Below are positions 44,793-53,866 of a stretch of DNA of 58,835 nucleotides, one piece after another. How positions within the stretch are numbered: the first letter of the stretch is position 1; the number at the start of each line of letters is the position of its first letter. The notes under the pieces are model-generated. The model saw only the letters and a program-made list of their open reading frames with translations, ran no database searches and was not told the origin of the DNA. The DNA lies in assembly GCA_964393335.1 (NCBI GenBank), contig CAYMTN010000002.1, positions 1 through 58,835 of the forward strand, written 5' to 3'. This DNA is from CAYMTN01 sp964393335. GTDB taxonomy: Bacteria > Chloroflexota > Anaerolineae > Aggregatilineales > Aggregatilineaceae. The translations under genes and the position numbers were made by a program.

Positions 44793-46613
44793 TCAGGTTC
44801 CGGGCTGCGTTTTGTTGGACAACAGTTTAATCCGGATCGAATCTTCGCGCTTTTGCAGCACCTCGGCTGCCCTGGAGAAAATGCCGCTAACCAGCGACGG
44901 GGTTTCCTGCGAGATTTCGGCAGGTTCCAGACCGACTAACGTCTCTTCCGGCATTTCGATTTCAGCAGAAGGCTGGGCGAACAGATCGGTTGGCACCGTT
45001 TCGGCCACCGATTGCGCGGTAACTTGATAATCGCCCTGTCCGATGCGCGTCATCCACTCCACGCCGGTTTCAACCGATTCGGTGGTATAACGCACCTTGC
45101 CCGCCAGGTATTGCAGCATCGCCAGGACCACCTGGGGACGGCTCTGGATAAACATCGTAAACACTTCACGCTGCAAGGCCAATATCCGTATGCGTCCGTT
45201 CGCCTGGGCGCGCGCCGAGCGCGGCTGTCCGTCCAGCAGTGAAAACTCCCCGACAACTTCGCCCGCCTCGAACCGGCGCAGCATCCGTTCGCGCTGGCTG
45301 CGATCCATCACGTAGATGTCAACGCAGCCCTCTTCGATCAGGTACATGGCGTTGCCTTCATCTCCCTGGTTGAACAGCACATGCCCATCCTCGAACGTCT
45401 GCCCCGTGATCGCGCGGCTGAGGTTTTCCAGGTTGGCAAGCGACACATTTCTAAAGATCTCGATGCGTTTGAGCCGTTCGGCCAGCTCCGATAGCTGCTC
45501 CGGCGTGAAGGTTTCGGCCAGCTCCGACACGCGCATGAACATATCAAACGTATGCACCAGGGTCGGGTCGAAGCGTGCCATTTCTTCGTTCAGCGCCTCT
45601 TGCATGGCACGATCGTCGCTGGGGAACACACTCTCCAAAAACAGCCGGACCGCCGCGCCTAATTCTTTGCGGATTCCGTTGATCTCGCGCTGGTATGCGA
45701 CGATCTCATCCTCCCAGGCGCGCCGCAGGCGCTCGCTGACAGAGCAACTTAGATTATTCTGCAAAATGCCGATATTTGCCTGGACCACCAACAGGCGGCG
45801 GACCAGCGAAATGGTATTGCTGCCGAAAAACTCGTCCAATTCGCTGAAAATCTGCTCAATCGACGCGCCGCCAAGCTGCTGCACGGCTTTGCGTTCGCCT
45901 GTGGAAACGCCTACGTTCAGTCCCAACGTCTCGGCAAAACGCTGTTTTTCGTCGGCCAGCCCTTGCGCGATCTGCCAGGCGATGATCACGCCGCCGCCGA
46001 TGCCAATGCCGATAGCCGCCAGCAGCAGCGGCATGCCCTGCAACTGGCGCGCCAGGTTGTTGTAGACGACGTGCAGCCCTATCGCCAGCCCGATCCCCAT
46101 CACCGGCCAGATATTGCGCCGGGCAGCCGGTGCACGCCGCAGCCGCCCCAACGAGATTCCGACCAGTCCGCTGGCCGTCGCATGCATCAACGACGTGGAC
46201 AGCGTGCGGCTGATCGCCGTTCCCAGGACGGCATCACCCGCATCGGGTAAGTAGATGAACAGGTTTTCCGATAGGGCAAAGCCGATCCCCACCGCGATCC
46301 CGTACACGGCCCCATCCACGATATACCGGAAACGGGGGTGCTGTATCAGGTAGATCAGGATCAGCGACTTGAGGATTTCTTCGATAACCGGCGCAATCCC
46401 GCCGGTCAAGGTTTTGTAGGCGACCCCTTGATCGAGAAGCGCGTTATTGATGGCCCACGCCGCCAAAAACGCACCTGCCGCGCCCCACCCGGCACACATC
46501 AGGATCGTGCTGGGCTTGCCGGTACCGAACACGTCTAGCAGCACAAACAGGTAAATCGTGAAGGCGGGCACCGCGATGGCAATGATATAGGCAACTAGTG
46601 TGACGGTGTCCAT
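44793..46613 (-). CDS. PrsW-like intramembrane protease fused to cyclic-nucleotide-binding domain
   Basis: 606 residues; ATG 46613 after AAGGTGAG. The N-terminal half (about 5-225) has around eight transmembrane helices and the PrsW motifs: Glu78-Glu79-x-x-Lys82 in PVIEEILKS, FALSEN with Glu116, HATASG, and LHVVYN, the residues proposed to bind the catalytic metal in Abi/PrsW glutamic-type proteases. A cytoplasmic helical linker (about 230-390) follows. A cNMP-binding domain lies at about 395-510 (FNQGDEGNAMYLIEEGCVDI, VGEFSLLDGQPRSARA), then a helical tail. The fusion implies that cAMP or cGMP gates membrane proteolysis, perhaps of an anti-sigma factor as for PrsW; this is inference. It is flanked by a lone cNMP domain gene. 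Confidence 0.88.
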   Translation of the reverse strand: MDTVTLVAYIIAIAVPAFTIYLFVLLDVFGTGKPSTILMCAGWGAAGAFLAAWAINNALLDQGVAYKTLTGGIAPVIEEILKSLILIYLIQHPRFRYIVDGAVYGIAVGIGFALSENLFIYLPDAGDAVLGTAISRTLSTSLMHATASGLVGISLGRLRRAPAARRNIWPVMGIGLAIGLHVVYNNLARQLQGMPLLLAAIGIGIGGGVIIAWQIAQGLADEKQRFAETLGLNVGVSTGERKAVQQLGGASIEQIFSELDEFFGSNTISLVRRLLVVQANIGILQNNLSCSVSERLRRAWEDEIVAYQREINGIRKELGAAVRLFLESVFPSDDRAMQEALNEEMARFDPTLVHTFDMFMRVSELAETFTPEQLSELAERLKRIEIFRNVSLANLENLSRAITGQTFEDGHVLFNQGDEGNAMYLIEEGCVDIYVMDRSQRERMLRRFEAGEVVGEFSLLDGQPRSARAQANGRIRILALQREVFTMFIQSRPQVVLAMLQYLAGKVRYTTESVETGVEWMTRIGQGDYQVTAQSVAETVPTDLFAQPSAEIEMPEETLVGLEPAEISQETPSLVSGIFSRAAEVLQKREDSIRIKLLSNKTQPGT

Positions 46614-46649
46614 ACGCTCACCTTCCGGCCAACATGCCGCACGTGCCCG

Positions 46650-47162
46650 CTATGAGAGGAAAAACTCCGTGCCACAGAACCGGCACTTGGCGATTCCTTT
46701 TCCGCTCAGTGTGATCTCACCGCCGCAGTTGGGACACTGCTTCAACTCGCGCAACTGGCTGGCTTCGCTGGAGTACAACACGCCGTCATCCCAGTTAATG
46801 TACCCGCTGAAAACGCCCAGCCCCACCAGCGAGTGGATCATGTCGCGCACGCGCTCGCGGGAGAGCTGCATCTCGATCACCAGGTCATCCAGCTTGACCT
46901 GCCCCCGGCTTTGCACGATGTTCAACAGTCTGCGCTGCTGCGTCGCTTCGGCTTGTTGGTGAGCCTGCTGGCCGCCGAATGCCGCCAGGTAGATGCCGCC
47001 GCCCACCAGCGGAGCAACCAGCACCACCAACGCAATCCCCAACCCCAGGATACGTGCCGGGCCTGCAAGCCCGTCGTTGGTAAACAACCAGGCCGCCGCC
47101 ACGACTCCCACTACCAGCCCCAGCACAACCAACATGATTCCTGCCAGCCGGTTCAGATTCAT
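46650..47162 (-). CDS. Membrane protein with winged-helix and zinc-ribbon domains
   Basis: 170 residues; ATG 47162 with AGGGAT upstream. Two transmembrane helices (about 7-28 and 38-62) form a hairpin, followed by a winged-helix-like segment (about 72-130: LLNIVQSRGQVKLDDLVIEM, then SRERVRDMIHSLVGLGVFSG) and a C-terminal zinc ribbon CPNCGGEITLSGKGIAKCRFCG. The soluble part would be in the cytoplasm. The arrangement looks like a membrane-tethered regulator or protein-binding adaptor; DNA binding is possible but unproven. It lies between the DUF2207 gene and the PrsW-like fusion, with gaps of 33 and 36 bases, so it is probably in one operon with both. Confidence 0.8.
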   Translation of the reverse strand: MNLNRLAGIMLVVLGLVVGVVAAAWLFTNDGLAGPARILGLGIALVVLVAPLVGGGIYLAAFGGQQAHQQAEATQQRRLLNIVQSRGQVKLDDLVIEMQLSRERVRDMIHSLVGLGVFSGYINWDDGVLYSSEASQLRELKQCPNCGGEITLSGKGIAKCRFCGTEFFLS

Positions 47163-47195
47163 TGTCTATCCCTGTCCTGTGATCCTAAACGTTGC

Positions 47196-49109
47196 TTAGC
47201 CGAACCCGCGACTGCCGCCGCCAGACCCGCCACCGCTGCCCCCGCCACCACTAAATCCGCCACCGGACCCGGAGCTTTTCGGTTTGCTGGTCATCGCGCT
47301 GGACGCCTCGTTGAGCATCTTCGTCATGCTACTGCTCATGGAGTTAAGACCTTCGGTCAGCGAACGACTCATATCGTTCAAGCCGCCAGGGCCGCCCATC
47401 GACAGATCGCCCATGCCCGCACCCGCTCCACCGGCGGGGTGTGACCTGCCGTGATGGTAGCCGCCTCCCCAGGGGCCGCCCAGGTACGTCGGATAATACC
47501 AGGTCGGCATCGCCTTCAGCGCGGGGGCCAACTGCCGAATCCAGTCTTTTTCAATGCCAAACACGACTGCAAAGCCGATGTACTGCTCGAATTGTTTGGC
47601 GGCCTGATCAAGCGACGTGTATTTTTCGACATGTTTCAGATAGGTGCGGAACGCGCGCCAGCGAGCCGCGTCCTGCGCCCCCTTGGCGGTTTTGGCGGGC
47701 ATGTAGCCCCCGGCCAGCGCCGCGGCGGCACTCGCGATCCCGATCCCGATAGGCGGCGCAACCAGCAGCGATGAGACGACCGTCGCTTCACGCGCCAGCC
47801 AGAACAACACAGAAGCAGCAATCATACTCGCGATGCCGCCCCATATCCACCAGTTACGCGTCGTCTCCGGTGAGCGGGGAAAATAACCCGCCTGCACCGA
47901 TTGATTATACAACTGCTGCTTGATTGCCGGGACATGCGTGTAGAACTTCGCACGCAGGTCTGAGAGTGACGTCTTCTGGCGGTTGCCAGGGAACAAGCCG
48001 CGCATCAGCGTTTCTTCGAACCCTTGCAGGTCAGTCGCCGGTTTGTCCGTACGGTGGAACTCAAACTCCGTGTGAGTGAACGTGCCCGCAATGCCGCCTG
48101 TCGCCGTCTGCTCGATCATAAAATAGCCGCGCTGGGCCAGGTCCATCAGCGTGCCCATGACATCTTCCATGTCGGCTGTTTCGTCCAGCAGCACACCGAC
48201 CACGCCGGGCCGCTCGTCAGATGGCGGTTCGGTCAGGTATTCCGGCACGACCACTGCCTGCGGATCGCGGCCCCGGCTGAGGTAACGCAGCAGCACGAAT
48301 AATACGCCGCCCACAGCGATCAGCAGCCCCAAGGCTGCCAGCAGCAGCGACACGATCGGGCGGAAATTACCCTTGTAGGACTGTTCCAGGTCATACATTG
48401 TCTGCCACGACGGTTTTTTCATGGCCGGGTCGTGCGCGTACTGCGCGCGTACCTCGACCGAATCACCTTTATTGAGCGTGCCGGGAGCTTGCCACGTGAT
48501 CGTCGAGCCGTCGACTGTCTCCTGCCACGTATCCGGGTGACTGGCCGTGACCTGCGGCGGACGATCCGCTGGCAAAACAACCATCATCGTCGACTCAAGT
48601 ATTGGAAATTCACGATCGGCGGGCACCGCCACCCAGTATAACTGGTCGCCGTTCTTGTACGAGCGCAGCGCACCGTGTACCGTGTACATGATCCGAATCT
48701 GGCGCTGTTGGCCTGACCCCGCCGAAGACCGGAAATAATACTTGATCGAATAATTACTGCCGGCTTGTTGGGCGCAATACGTACCTGCATACCCGGAACA
48801 CGACGCCTCTAGCGGCGTTTCCCCGTCATAAACGACAACGTGATCGATTGCGTCCAGGCGGCCCGTCGGGATATCGGCAAATCCATATGAAAACGGGCCT
48901 CGTTCAATCGATAACACGTACGACTCGACCACATCAAACTGGTTCGCCGCCGTCTCAACGTTGTTGATCGTCACGTCAAAACGATCCCAGCGCAGGCTCC
49001 GGGTGTCGGTATTCGAGGGCGCAGCGGAACGGGCTGCGCCAAAAATCACGTTGCCGACCAGAACCAGCATGATAAAGAACCCAATGCGTAGCCAATAGAA
49101 CCGGTTCAT
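47196..49109 (-). CDS. DUF2207-family membrane protein
   Basis: 637 residues. A signal peptide or N-terminal helix (MNRFYWLRIGFFIMLVLVGN) precedes an extracytoplasmic beta-rich domain of about 210 residues (RWDRFDVTINNVETAANQFD, PADREFPILESTM), typical of DUF2207. A transmembrane helix near 255-280 leads to a cytoplasmic region, then two further helices near 420-465 (ASMIAASVLFWLA). The C terminus is Gly/Ser/Met-rich and ends in a long run of GGG and SGGG units, low-complexity as in many family members. The role of DUF2207 proteins is unknown; they occur widely in Firmicutes and Chloroflexi envelopes. It heads the minus-strand cluster running to 42683. Confidence 0.88.
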   Translation of the reverse strand: MNRFYWLRIGFFIMLVLVGNVIFGAARSAAPSNTDTRSLRWDRFDVTINNVETAANQFDVVESYVLSIERGPFSYGFADIPTGRLDAIDHVVVYDGETPLEASCSGYAGTYCAQQAGSNYSIKYYFRSSAGSGQQRQIRIMYTVHGALRSYKNGDQLYWVAVPADREFPILESTMMVVLPADRPPQVTASHPDTWQETVDGSTITWQAPGTLNKGDSVEVRAQYAHDPAMKKPSWQTMYDLEQSYKGNFRPIVSLLLAALGLLIAVGGVLFVLLRYLSRGRDPQAVVVPEYLTEPPSDERPGVVGVLLDETADMEDVMGTLMDLAQRGYFMIEQTATGGIAGTFTHTEFEFHRTDKPATDLQGFEETLMRGLFPGNRQKTSLSDLRAKFYTHVPAIKQQLYNQSVQAGYFPRSPETTRNWWIWGGIASMIAASVLFWLAREATVVSSLLVAPPIGIGIASAAAALAGGYMPAKTAKGAQDAARWRAFRTYLKHVEKYTSLDQAAKQFEQYIGFAVVFGIEKDWIRQLAPALKAMPTWYYPTYLGGPWGGGYHHGRSHPAGGAGAGMGDLSMGGPGGLNDMSRSLTEGLNSMSSSMTKMLNEASSAMTSKPKSSGSGGGFSGGGGSGGGSGGGSRGFG

Positions 49110-49244
49110 GTCAGTGCTTTCGTCTCACTCTATGATGAGCATACGGTGTGTATGCATACCCTATCCTCATATTCTAGCGAATCCCTGGAATGCTCGCATA
49201 ACCCGATGTGGATTTTCTAACTTTCGCACATGGCCAGCAACCGA

Positions 49245-49273
49245 TTGACTCCCCCTTGCTCACGTCCTACAAT
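49245..49273 (+). promoter_or_regulatory. Strong sigma-70-type promoter of the dnaJ-like/htrA-like unit
   Basis: TTGACT (49245-49250), a 17-base spacer and TACAAT (49268-49273), each one base from consensus, about 100 bases before the start codon. I see no CIRCE element nearby. Confidence 0.7.
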
Positions 49274-49375
49274 CTAGTAGGGGTCAGGAACTGGATTCAT
49301 CCGTTACAACGCCAGTTGGTGTTGTGTCGTGAGTTGTGTAAATTCTATGGTGACGGGCGAGGCGTATAACCAGCG

Positions 49376-50296
49376 ATGAACAATCCTGATTACTACCAGG
49401 TCCTTGGCGTTGACCGGGGTGCCACCAGCAAAGACATACATAAGGCATACCGGCGTCTGGCACGCCAATATCACCCGGACGTGAATCCTGGTGATGAGCA
49501 AGCCGAAGCCAGATTCAAAGAGATAAACGAAGCCTATCAAGTGCTGTCTGACGACGACAAGCGCCAGCAATATGACCGGCTTGGCAGCAGCTACCCCCAG
49601 TGGGAACGCGGCGGCTTCAACTGGACGGAGTGGTCCGGGGGGCAGCAGCCGGACGGGTTTCGTGTCGAGTTCACCGACGCGAACATGAACGGCGGCGATC
49701 CATTTTCCGATTTCTTCCGCAGCATTTTTGGAGGCAATACGAATGACTCACGGTCGGGACGCCGCCGCGCGTCGCGGCAGGCCATTCGCGGCCAGGACCT
49801 GGAAATCCAGGCGCAAATCACCCTGGAAGAAGCGTACTGGGGCACCGCTTACGCGATTCAGCAGGGTCCGCGCCGGTTAGAGGTGGCGATTCCACGCGGC
49901 GCGCGCGAGGGTACGCGCGTCCGGCTGCGCGGCCAGGGAGAACGCGGTTACGCGGGGGGGCAGCCTGGCGATCTGGACGTCATCGTGCGCATAATCGAGC
50001 ACCCCATTTTTCACCGGGAACATGACGATCTGCACCTGGACCTGAAAATCTCGGCCTACACGGCTGTATTGGGTGGCATTGTGGAGATTCCGACGCTCGA
50101 AGGACCAATCACACTGCGCATCCAACCGGGCATCCAGTCGGGCAAGAGTGTCCGCTTGCGTGGCAAAGGCATGCCGAACCTACGCCAAAATGACATTCAC
50201 GGGGACCTATTCGCGCACGTGTTGATCCAGGTGCCCACTCATCTCTCACCCGAAGAACAGGCGCTCTTTGAACGTCTGCGCGATTTGCGCCCCTAA
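49376..50296 (+). CDS. DnaJ-like co-chaperone without zinc finger (CbpA type)
   Basis: 306 residues. The J domain (1-70) carries the HPD tripeptide at 33-35 (ARQYHPDVNPGDEQAE) and the closing EINEAYQVLSDDDKRQQYDR. A Gly/Phe/Trp-rich linker (about 75-125) follows, then two beta-rich C-terminal substrate-binding domains (DLEIQAQITLEEAYWGTAYA, IPTLEGPITLRIQPGIQSGK). The four CxxCxGxG repeats of true DnaJ are absent, so it is the class B/CbpA type. It would stimulate DnaK ATPase and deliver unfolded proteins. A good promoter lies upstream, and the HtrA-like protease gene follows within about 50 bases, forming a quality-control pair. Confidence 0.95.
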   Translation: MNNPDYYQVLGVDRGATSKDIHKAYRRLARQYHPDVNPGDEQAEARFKEINEAYQVLSDDDKRQQYDRLGSSYPQWERGGFNWTEWSGGQQPDGFRVEFTDANMNGGDPFSDFFRSIFGGNTNDSRSGRRRASRQAIRGQDLEIQAQITLEEAYWGTAYAIQQGPRRLEVAIPRGAREGTRVRLRGQGERGYAGGQPGDLDVIVRIIEHPIFHREHDDLHLDLKISAYTAVLGGIVEIPTLEGPITLRIQPGIQSGKSVRLRGKGMPNLRQNDIHGDLFAHVLIQVPTHLSPEEQALFERLRDLRP

Positions 50297-50346
50297 TCCA
50301 GGCATTGTGCCATATGTTACACGACAATCACAAGGATGTAGACGGT

Positions 50347-51690
50347 ATGGGTTGGAATCTTGACGAGTTTGATCCGTTTGACGACGAGTTGGATGATGAA
50401 GAACGCACTGGCGGGCGTTGGAGCGGCATCCTCATCGGGGCCGCAATGGGCGTTGTCACCTTGCTGCTGATCACGGCCCTGATCATGACCCTGGTCGGCT
50501 ACTTGTTCGCGCCTGACTCACGAACCAGCCGCCCGCTCTTTCAGCGGCAGCCCGCGCCCCCCTCACAGGCCGATCTGCGCAACGCCAACTACCGGCCCAG
50601 CGATTGGGTCGCACCCGGACCCCTCCAGATCATCACCCCTACCCCGGTTTCGCCGGATATCATTGCCGAGGCAGATGCCGAGCACCAACTGCTGACCAAT
50701 ATCTACGAACGCGTGAATCCGTCAGTGGTCAACATCGAAGTCGTGTCAAGCTTCCACAGCGATACCAGCATTATCGACAGCAGCGGGTCAGGCTTCGTGT
50801 TGGACTTCGACGGGCATATTGTGACCAATGCGCATGTCGTGCGTGACGCCGAAGAAATCCTGGTCACATTTTACGACGGGTATGTGGCCAACGCCGACCA
50901 GATCGGCATTGACGACTACAGCGATCTGGCCGTGATCAAAGTCGACGCCGAGCACGCACCGCTGGTCCCCGTGATCCTGGGCGATAGTAACACGCTACAA
51001 GTCGGGCAGCGCGTGGTCGCCATCGGCAACCCGTTTGGCCTCGACGGCAGCATGACGGTGGGGATTGTCAGCGCCCTGGGGCGCTCGCTGCTTTCGGCCC
51101 AACTGCTTGATCCAACCAACCAGCAATACAGCAACCCGTCGATCATTCAGGTCGATGCAGCCGTTAACCCCGGCAACTCTGGCGGGCCGCTGCTGAACTC
51201 CTACGGAGAGGTTGTCGGCATCAACACCGCCATTCGTACTGAAAACGGCGGTTTCCAGGGAGTCGCGTTTTCGGTGCCAGTGAACACCATGAAACGGGTT
51301 GTGCCCCAGTTGATCGAAAGCGGCCAGGCTGAATATTCGTGGCTGGGCATTTCCAGCCCGCAGACCGATGGCGGGTTTACCGTCGCGGCACTGGCCGACG
51401 AGCTGGATTTGCCGGTGCGAAACGGCGTCCTGATCAGCGGCATCAGCCCGGACTCACCGGCAGAACACGCCGGATTACAGGCCGGCACCGAAACAACAAT
51501 GATTCGCGGCGTGCAGATCCCTACCGATTCGGATATCATCGTCGCCATCAACGGGCAGTTGGTCCGCGATATTGACGATCTGGTTGCATATCTGGTCGAA
51601 AACACGTCACCCGGCGACAAGGTCGTTTTAACCATCGCACGCAACAAACAAATGCTGGACCTGGACGTTACCCTGGGGGTACGTCGTTGA
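50347..51690 (+). CDS. HtrA/DegP-like serine protease with PDZ domain
   Basis: 447 residues from ATG 50347 (MGWNLDEFDPFDDE), preceded by AAGGATG; in-frame starts upstream overlap little. A short acidic cytoplasmic N terminus and one transmembrane helix (about 30-57) anchor it with the protease outside. The trypsin-like domain (about 115-320) has the triad His163 (TNAHVV), Asp193 (YSDLAVIK) and Ser278 (NPGNSGGPLLNS). One PDZ domain follows (about 330-440: GVLISGISPDSPAEHAGLQ, SDIIVAINGQLV). Such proteins degrade misfolded envelope proteins and can be activated allosterically by peptides on the PDZ. The pairing with the upstream J-protein suggests joint stress control. Confidence 0.95.
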   Translation: MGWNLDEFDPFDDELDDEERTGGRWSGILIGAAMGVVTLLLITALIMTLVGYLFAPDSRTSRPLFQRQPAPPSQADLRNANYRPSDWVAPGPLQIITPTPVSPDIIAEADAEHQLLTNIYERVNPSVVNIEVVSSFHSDTSIIDSSGSGFVLDFDGHIVTNAHVVRDAEEILVTFYDGYVANADQIGIDDYSDLAVIKVDAEHAPLVPVILGDSNTLQVGQRVVAIGNPFGLDGSMTVGIVSALGRSLLSAQLLDPTNQQYSNPSIIQVDAAVNPGNSGGPLLNSYGEVVGINTAIRTENGGFQGVAFSVPVNTMKRVVPQLIESGQAEYSWLGISSPQTDGGFTVAALADELDLPVRNGVLISGISPDSPAEHAGLQAGTETTMIRGVQIPTDSDIIVAINGQLVRDIDDLVAYLVENTSPGDKVVLTIARNKQMLDLDVTLGVRR

Positions 51691-51760
51691 TCCGGTGCAC
51701 CCGGCCTTCCGGTGAACGCCGCACGCGTACCTGTTCACGATGCGACACAAGGACGGAGCG

Positions 51761-52603
51761 ATGATGTCCCCGACTCACATTCTGCCGCGCCTGCAGATCA
51801 ACACCGATCTGGCGCGCACGATCCTGGTTGCATTCCTGCGCGACGCCGTACACAAAGTCGGGTTTGAGCGCGCCGTAATCGGCCTCAGCGGCGGGATCGA
51901 TTCGGCGCTGTCGGCCTTTTTGGTGGTCGAAGCTGTCGGCCCGGACAACGTGCTGGCAGTCCGCATGCCGTACATAACATCCTCGCAAGACAGCCTGGAT
52001 GATGCCCAGGCTGTGATCGATGTGTTAGGCGTGCACAGTGATACGATTGAAATCACGCCGATGGTTGCCCCGCTGTTGGGCCGTTTCCCCGATGCATCCA
52101 AACTGCGGCAGGGCAACATCATGGCTCGTATGCGGATGGTCGTGCTGTACGACCAGTCGGCAGCGTTCAACGGGCTGGTGATCGGCACCAGTAACAAAAC
52201 TGAAACCCTGCTAGGCTACACGACGATCTACGGCGACAACGCCGCCGCCGTACAGCCGATCACCGACCTGTATAAAGCGCAGGTCCGCCAGTTGGCACGC
52301 GCGGTCGGCGTCCCGCAGCAGGTTATCGACAAGCCCCCATCGGCGGACCTGTGGAAAGGTCAAACCGATGAGGACGAATTGGGTTTCACGTATGAACTGG
52401 CCGACCAGGTGCTGTTCCTGCTGGTGGACGAGCGCTATACTGTTGACGAGGTAGCTGCCGAAGGATTCGAACGGGCATTTGTAGAACGCATCTGGCGGCA
52501 GGTGCGCATGAATCACTACAAACGCACGATGCCGAATGTCGCCAAGTTGAGCCGCCGCAGCATCGGGCACGATTTTTTGTACCTGCGCGATTGGAGCGGC
52601 TGA
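51761..52603 (+). CDS. nadE: NH3-dependent NAD+ synthetase
   Basis: 280 residues from the first of two adjacent ATGs at 51761, with AAGGACGGAG upstream. It amidates nicotinic acid adenine dinucleotide to NAD+ using ATP and ammonia. The ATP-pyrophosphatase P-loop SGGIDSALSAFLVVEA is clear, followed by IGTSNKTETLLGYTTIYGD, with the conserved Ser-Asn-Lys-Thr-Glu, and KPPSADLWKGQTDEDELGFT near the C terminus. No N-terminal glutaminase domain is present, so it belongs to the short, ammonia-using form. It follows the HtrA-like gene on the same strand with a 70-base gap and is convergent with the glycosyltransferase gene. Confidence 0.95.
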   Translation: MMSPTHILPRLQINTDLARTILVAFLRDAVHKVGFERAVIGLSGGIDSALSAFLVVEAVGPDNVLAVRMPYITSSQDSLDDAQAVIDVLGVHSDTIEITPMVAPLLGRFPDASKLRQGNIMARMRMVVLYDQSAAFNGLVIGTSNKTETLLGYTTIYGDNAAAVQPITDLYKAQVRQLARAVGVPQQVIDKPPSADLWKGQTDEDELGFTYELADQVLFLLVDERYTVDEVAAEGFERAFVERIWRQVRMNHYKRTMPNVAKLSRRSIGHDFLYLRDWSG

Positions 52604-52635
52604 CGCGCGTTTTGGCTCAACGACGCGCCTGTCAG
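52600..52635. terminator. Possible bidirectional hairpin after nadE
   Basis: Imperfect inverted repeat: ctgac with gtcag at the outside, gcgcgtt with aacgacgcgc inside. It covers the 28-base gap between two convergent genes and overlaps the stop of the minus-strand gene. Weak evidence. Confidence 0.3.
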
Positions 52636-53849
52636 ATCACCCAGCCGTCTTCGGGAGTCTGGTACAGGCGGGGATGATGCCCGTTGCCATTGGCATGCAG
52701 GCGCGTGGGCAGCGGTCCGCGCTGCACCTGGGCGTGAATCTCATCGGCAATCTCCCAGACCGCTCCAGGCGACGCCAGGCGGCGGGCCTGCGCGGCCCGC
52801 CGGGACAACGCGCCCGATCCGGCAGCCAACCACTGCGCGACGGTATCCGCAACCTGCTGTGCGCCCGGCGCATAGGCACCCGCCTGGCTTTGCACGACAA
52901 ACGTCACGTTGCCGTCTTCCTGACCGGGCACCGCGCCGCTCAGCACTATCGGCAGACCGGCCAGACATGCCTCGCAGATCGTTGTCGGACCTGCTTTCGT
53001 TACCAGAATATCCGCTGCTGCCATCAACTCCGGCATATTGTTCACAAATGGGTAGATCAGCGTGGGTTGGTTCCAGCGCACGGCTTCCAGCCGCCGCCGC
53101 AGCACACGATTACGCCCGGCAATTACCACCAGTTGCATGGCGAGCTGGCGGCGATTCAATTCGCGCGTGATGTCGTAGACCGGTCCCATGCCGTCTCCCC
53201 CGCCTGCCACCAGGATCGCGGGCAGGGTGGGATGCAGGTTCAAGCGGCGGCGGGCCTCGTCTTTGGGCAGCAGTCCATCGACAAACTGCGGGTGAACTGG
53301 CAGGCCGGTAACGCGCAGTTGGTCCGGCGAAAGGCCAAACGCCCGCCCACGATCATACGCGGCTTGCGTCGGAACCAGGCAGCGATCCACGTCGCGCTCA
53401 TACCAGAAGGCATGCGTTGTCACCAGGTCGGTGATCACGGTGACAAATGGTGGGCGGTCCACGCGTGTCTGGTTAAAAGCATGCATGATCGGGCGCGAAA
53501 ACAAGGCATGCACGCTTACCACCACGTCGGCGCTGTGTTCGACTACCATACGCCGTGTGCCGCCACGCCACAGCCGGTTGATCACTGCCATCGCCAACCG
53601 GCCCCGGTACGGCGCGTTCGCCGCATGATAGACCAGCTCCCAGGTCAGCGGCGCGTAATCTACCCAGCGCGGATAAATCTCCGGCAGCCGCGTAAACGGA
53701 AACGGCGTATAACGCCGGTACACGTCAACCAGCTCAAACGCATACAGGCCGGGATAGCGCGCTTCCATCGCCGCACGGATCGCATCGGCAGCCGCCCGGT
53801 GACCGGCTCCCGTGTCCGACATCAAAAACACGACTCGTTTACGCGCCAT
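52632..53849 (-). CDS. MGDG-synthase-like glycosyltransferase (GT28 family)
   Basis: 405 residues, a GT-B-fold enzyme. The N-terminal block VVFLMSDTGAGHRAAADAIR matches the glycine/His loop of monogalactosyl-diacylglycerol synthases and processive glucosyl-diacylglycerol synthases, where His is a catalytic base. The C-terminal half has the nucleotide-sugar site: VAGGGDGMGPVYDI, YPFVNNMPELMAAADILVTK, and GPTTICEACLAGLPIVLSG, typical of MurG-related enzymes. It probably adds sugar to a membrane diacylglycerol, making membrane glycolipids; donor and linkage are unknown. It starts 17 bases after the DUF951 gene on the same strand, so they are likely co-transcribed. Confidence 0.88.
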   Translation of the reverse strand: MARKRVVFLMSDTGAGHRAAADAIRAAMEARYPGLYAFELVDVYRRYTPFPFTRLPEIYPRWVDYAPLTWELVYHAANAPYRGRLAMAVINRLWRGGTRRMVVEHSADVVVSVHALFSRPIMHAFNQTRVDRPPFVTVITDLVTTHAFWYERDVDRCLVPTQAAYDRGRAFGLSPDQLRVTGLPVHPQFVDGLLPKDEARRRLNLHPTLPAILVAGGGDGMGPVYDITRELNRRQLAMQLVVIAGRNRVLRRRLEAVRWNQPTLIYPFVNNMPELMAAADILVTKAGPTTICEACLAGLPIVLSGAVPGQEDGNVTFVVQSQAGAYAPGAQQVADTVAQWLAAGSGALSRRAAQARRLASPGAVWEIADEIHAQVQRGPLPTRLHANGNGHHPRLYQTPEDGWVI

Positions 53850-53866
53850 CCATCCCGCCCTGCCCG

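Noticed and set aside
49150..49159. GTATGCATAC palindrome upstream of the DUF2207 gene
   Set aside because: Ten bases only, no second copy nearby and no matching -35/-10 arrangement; too weak to call an operator.
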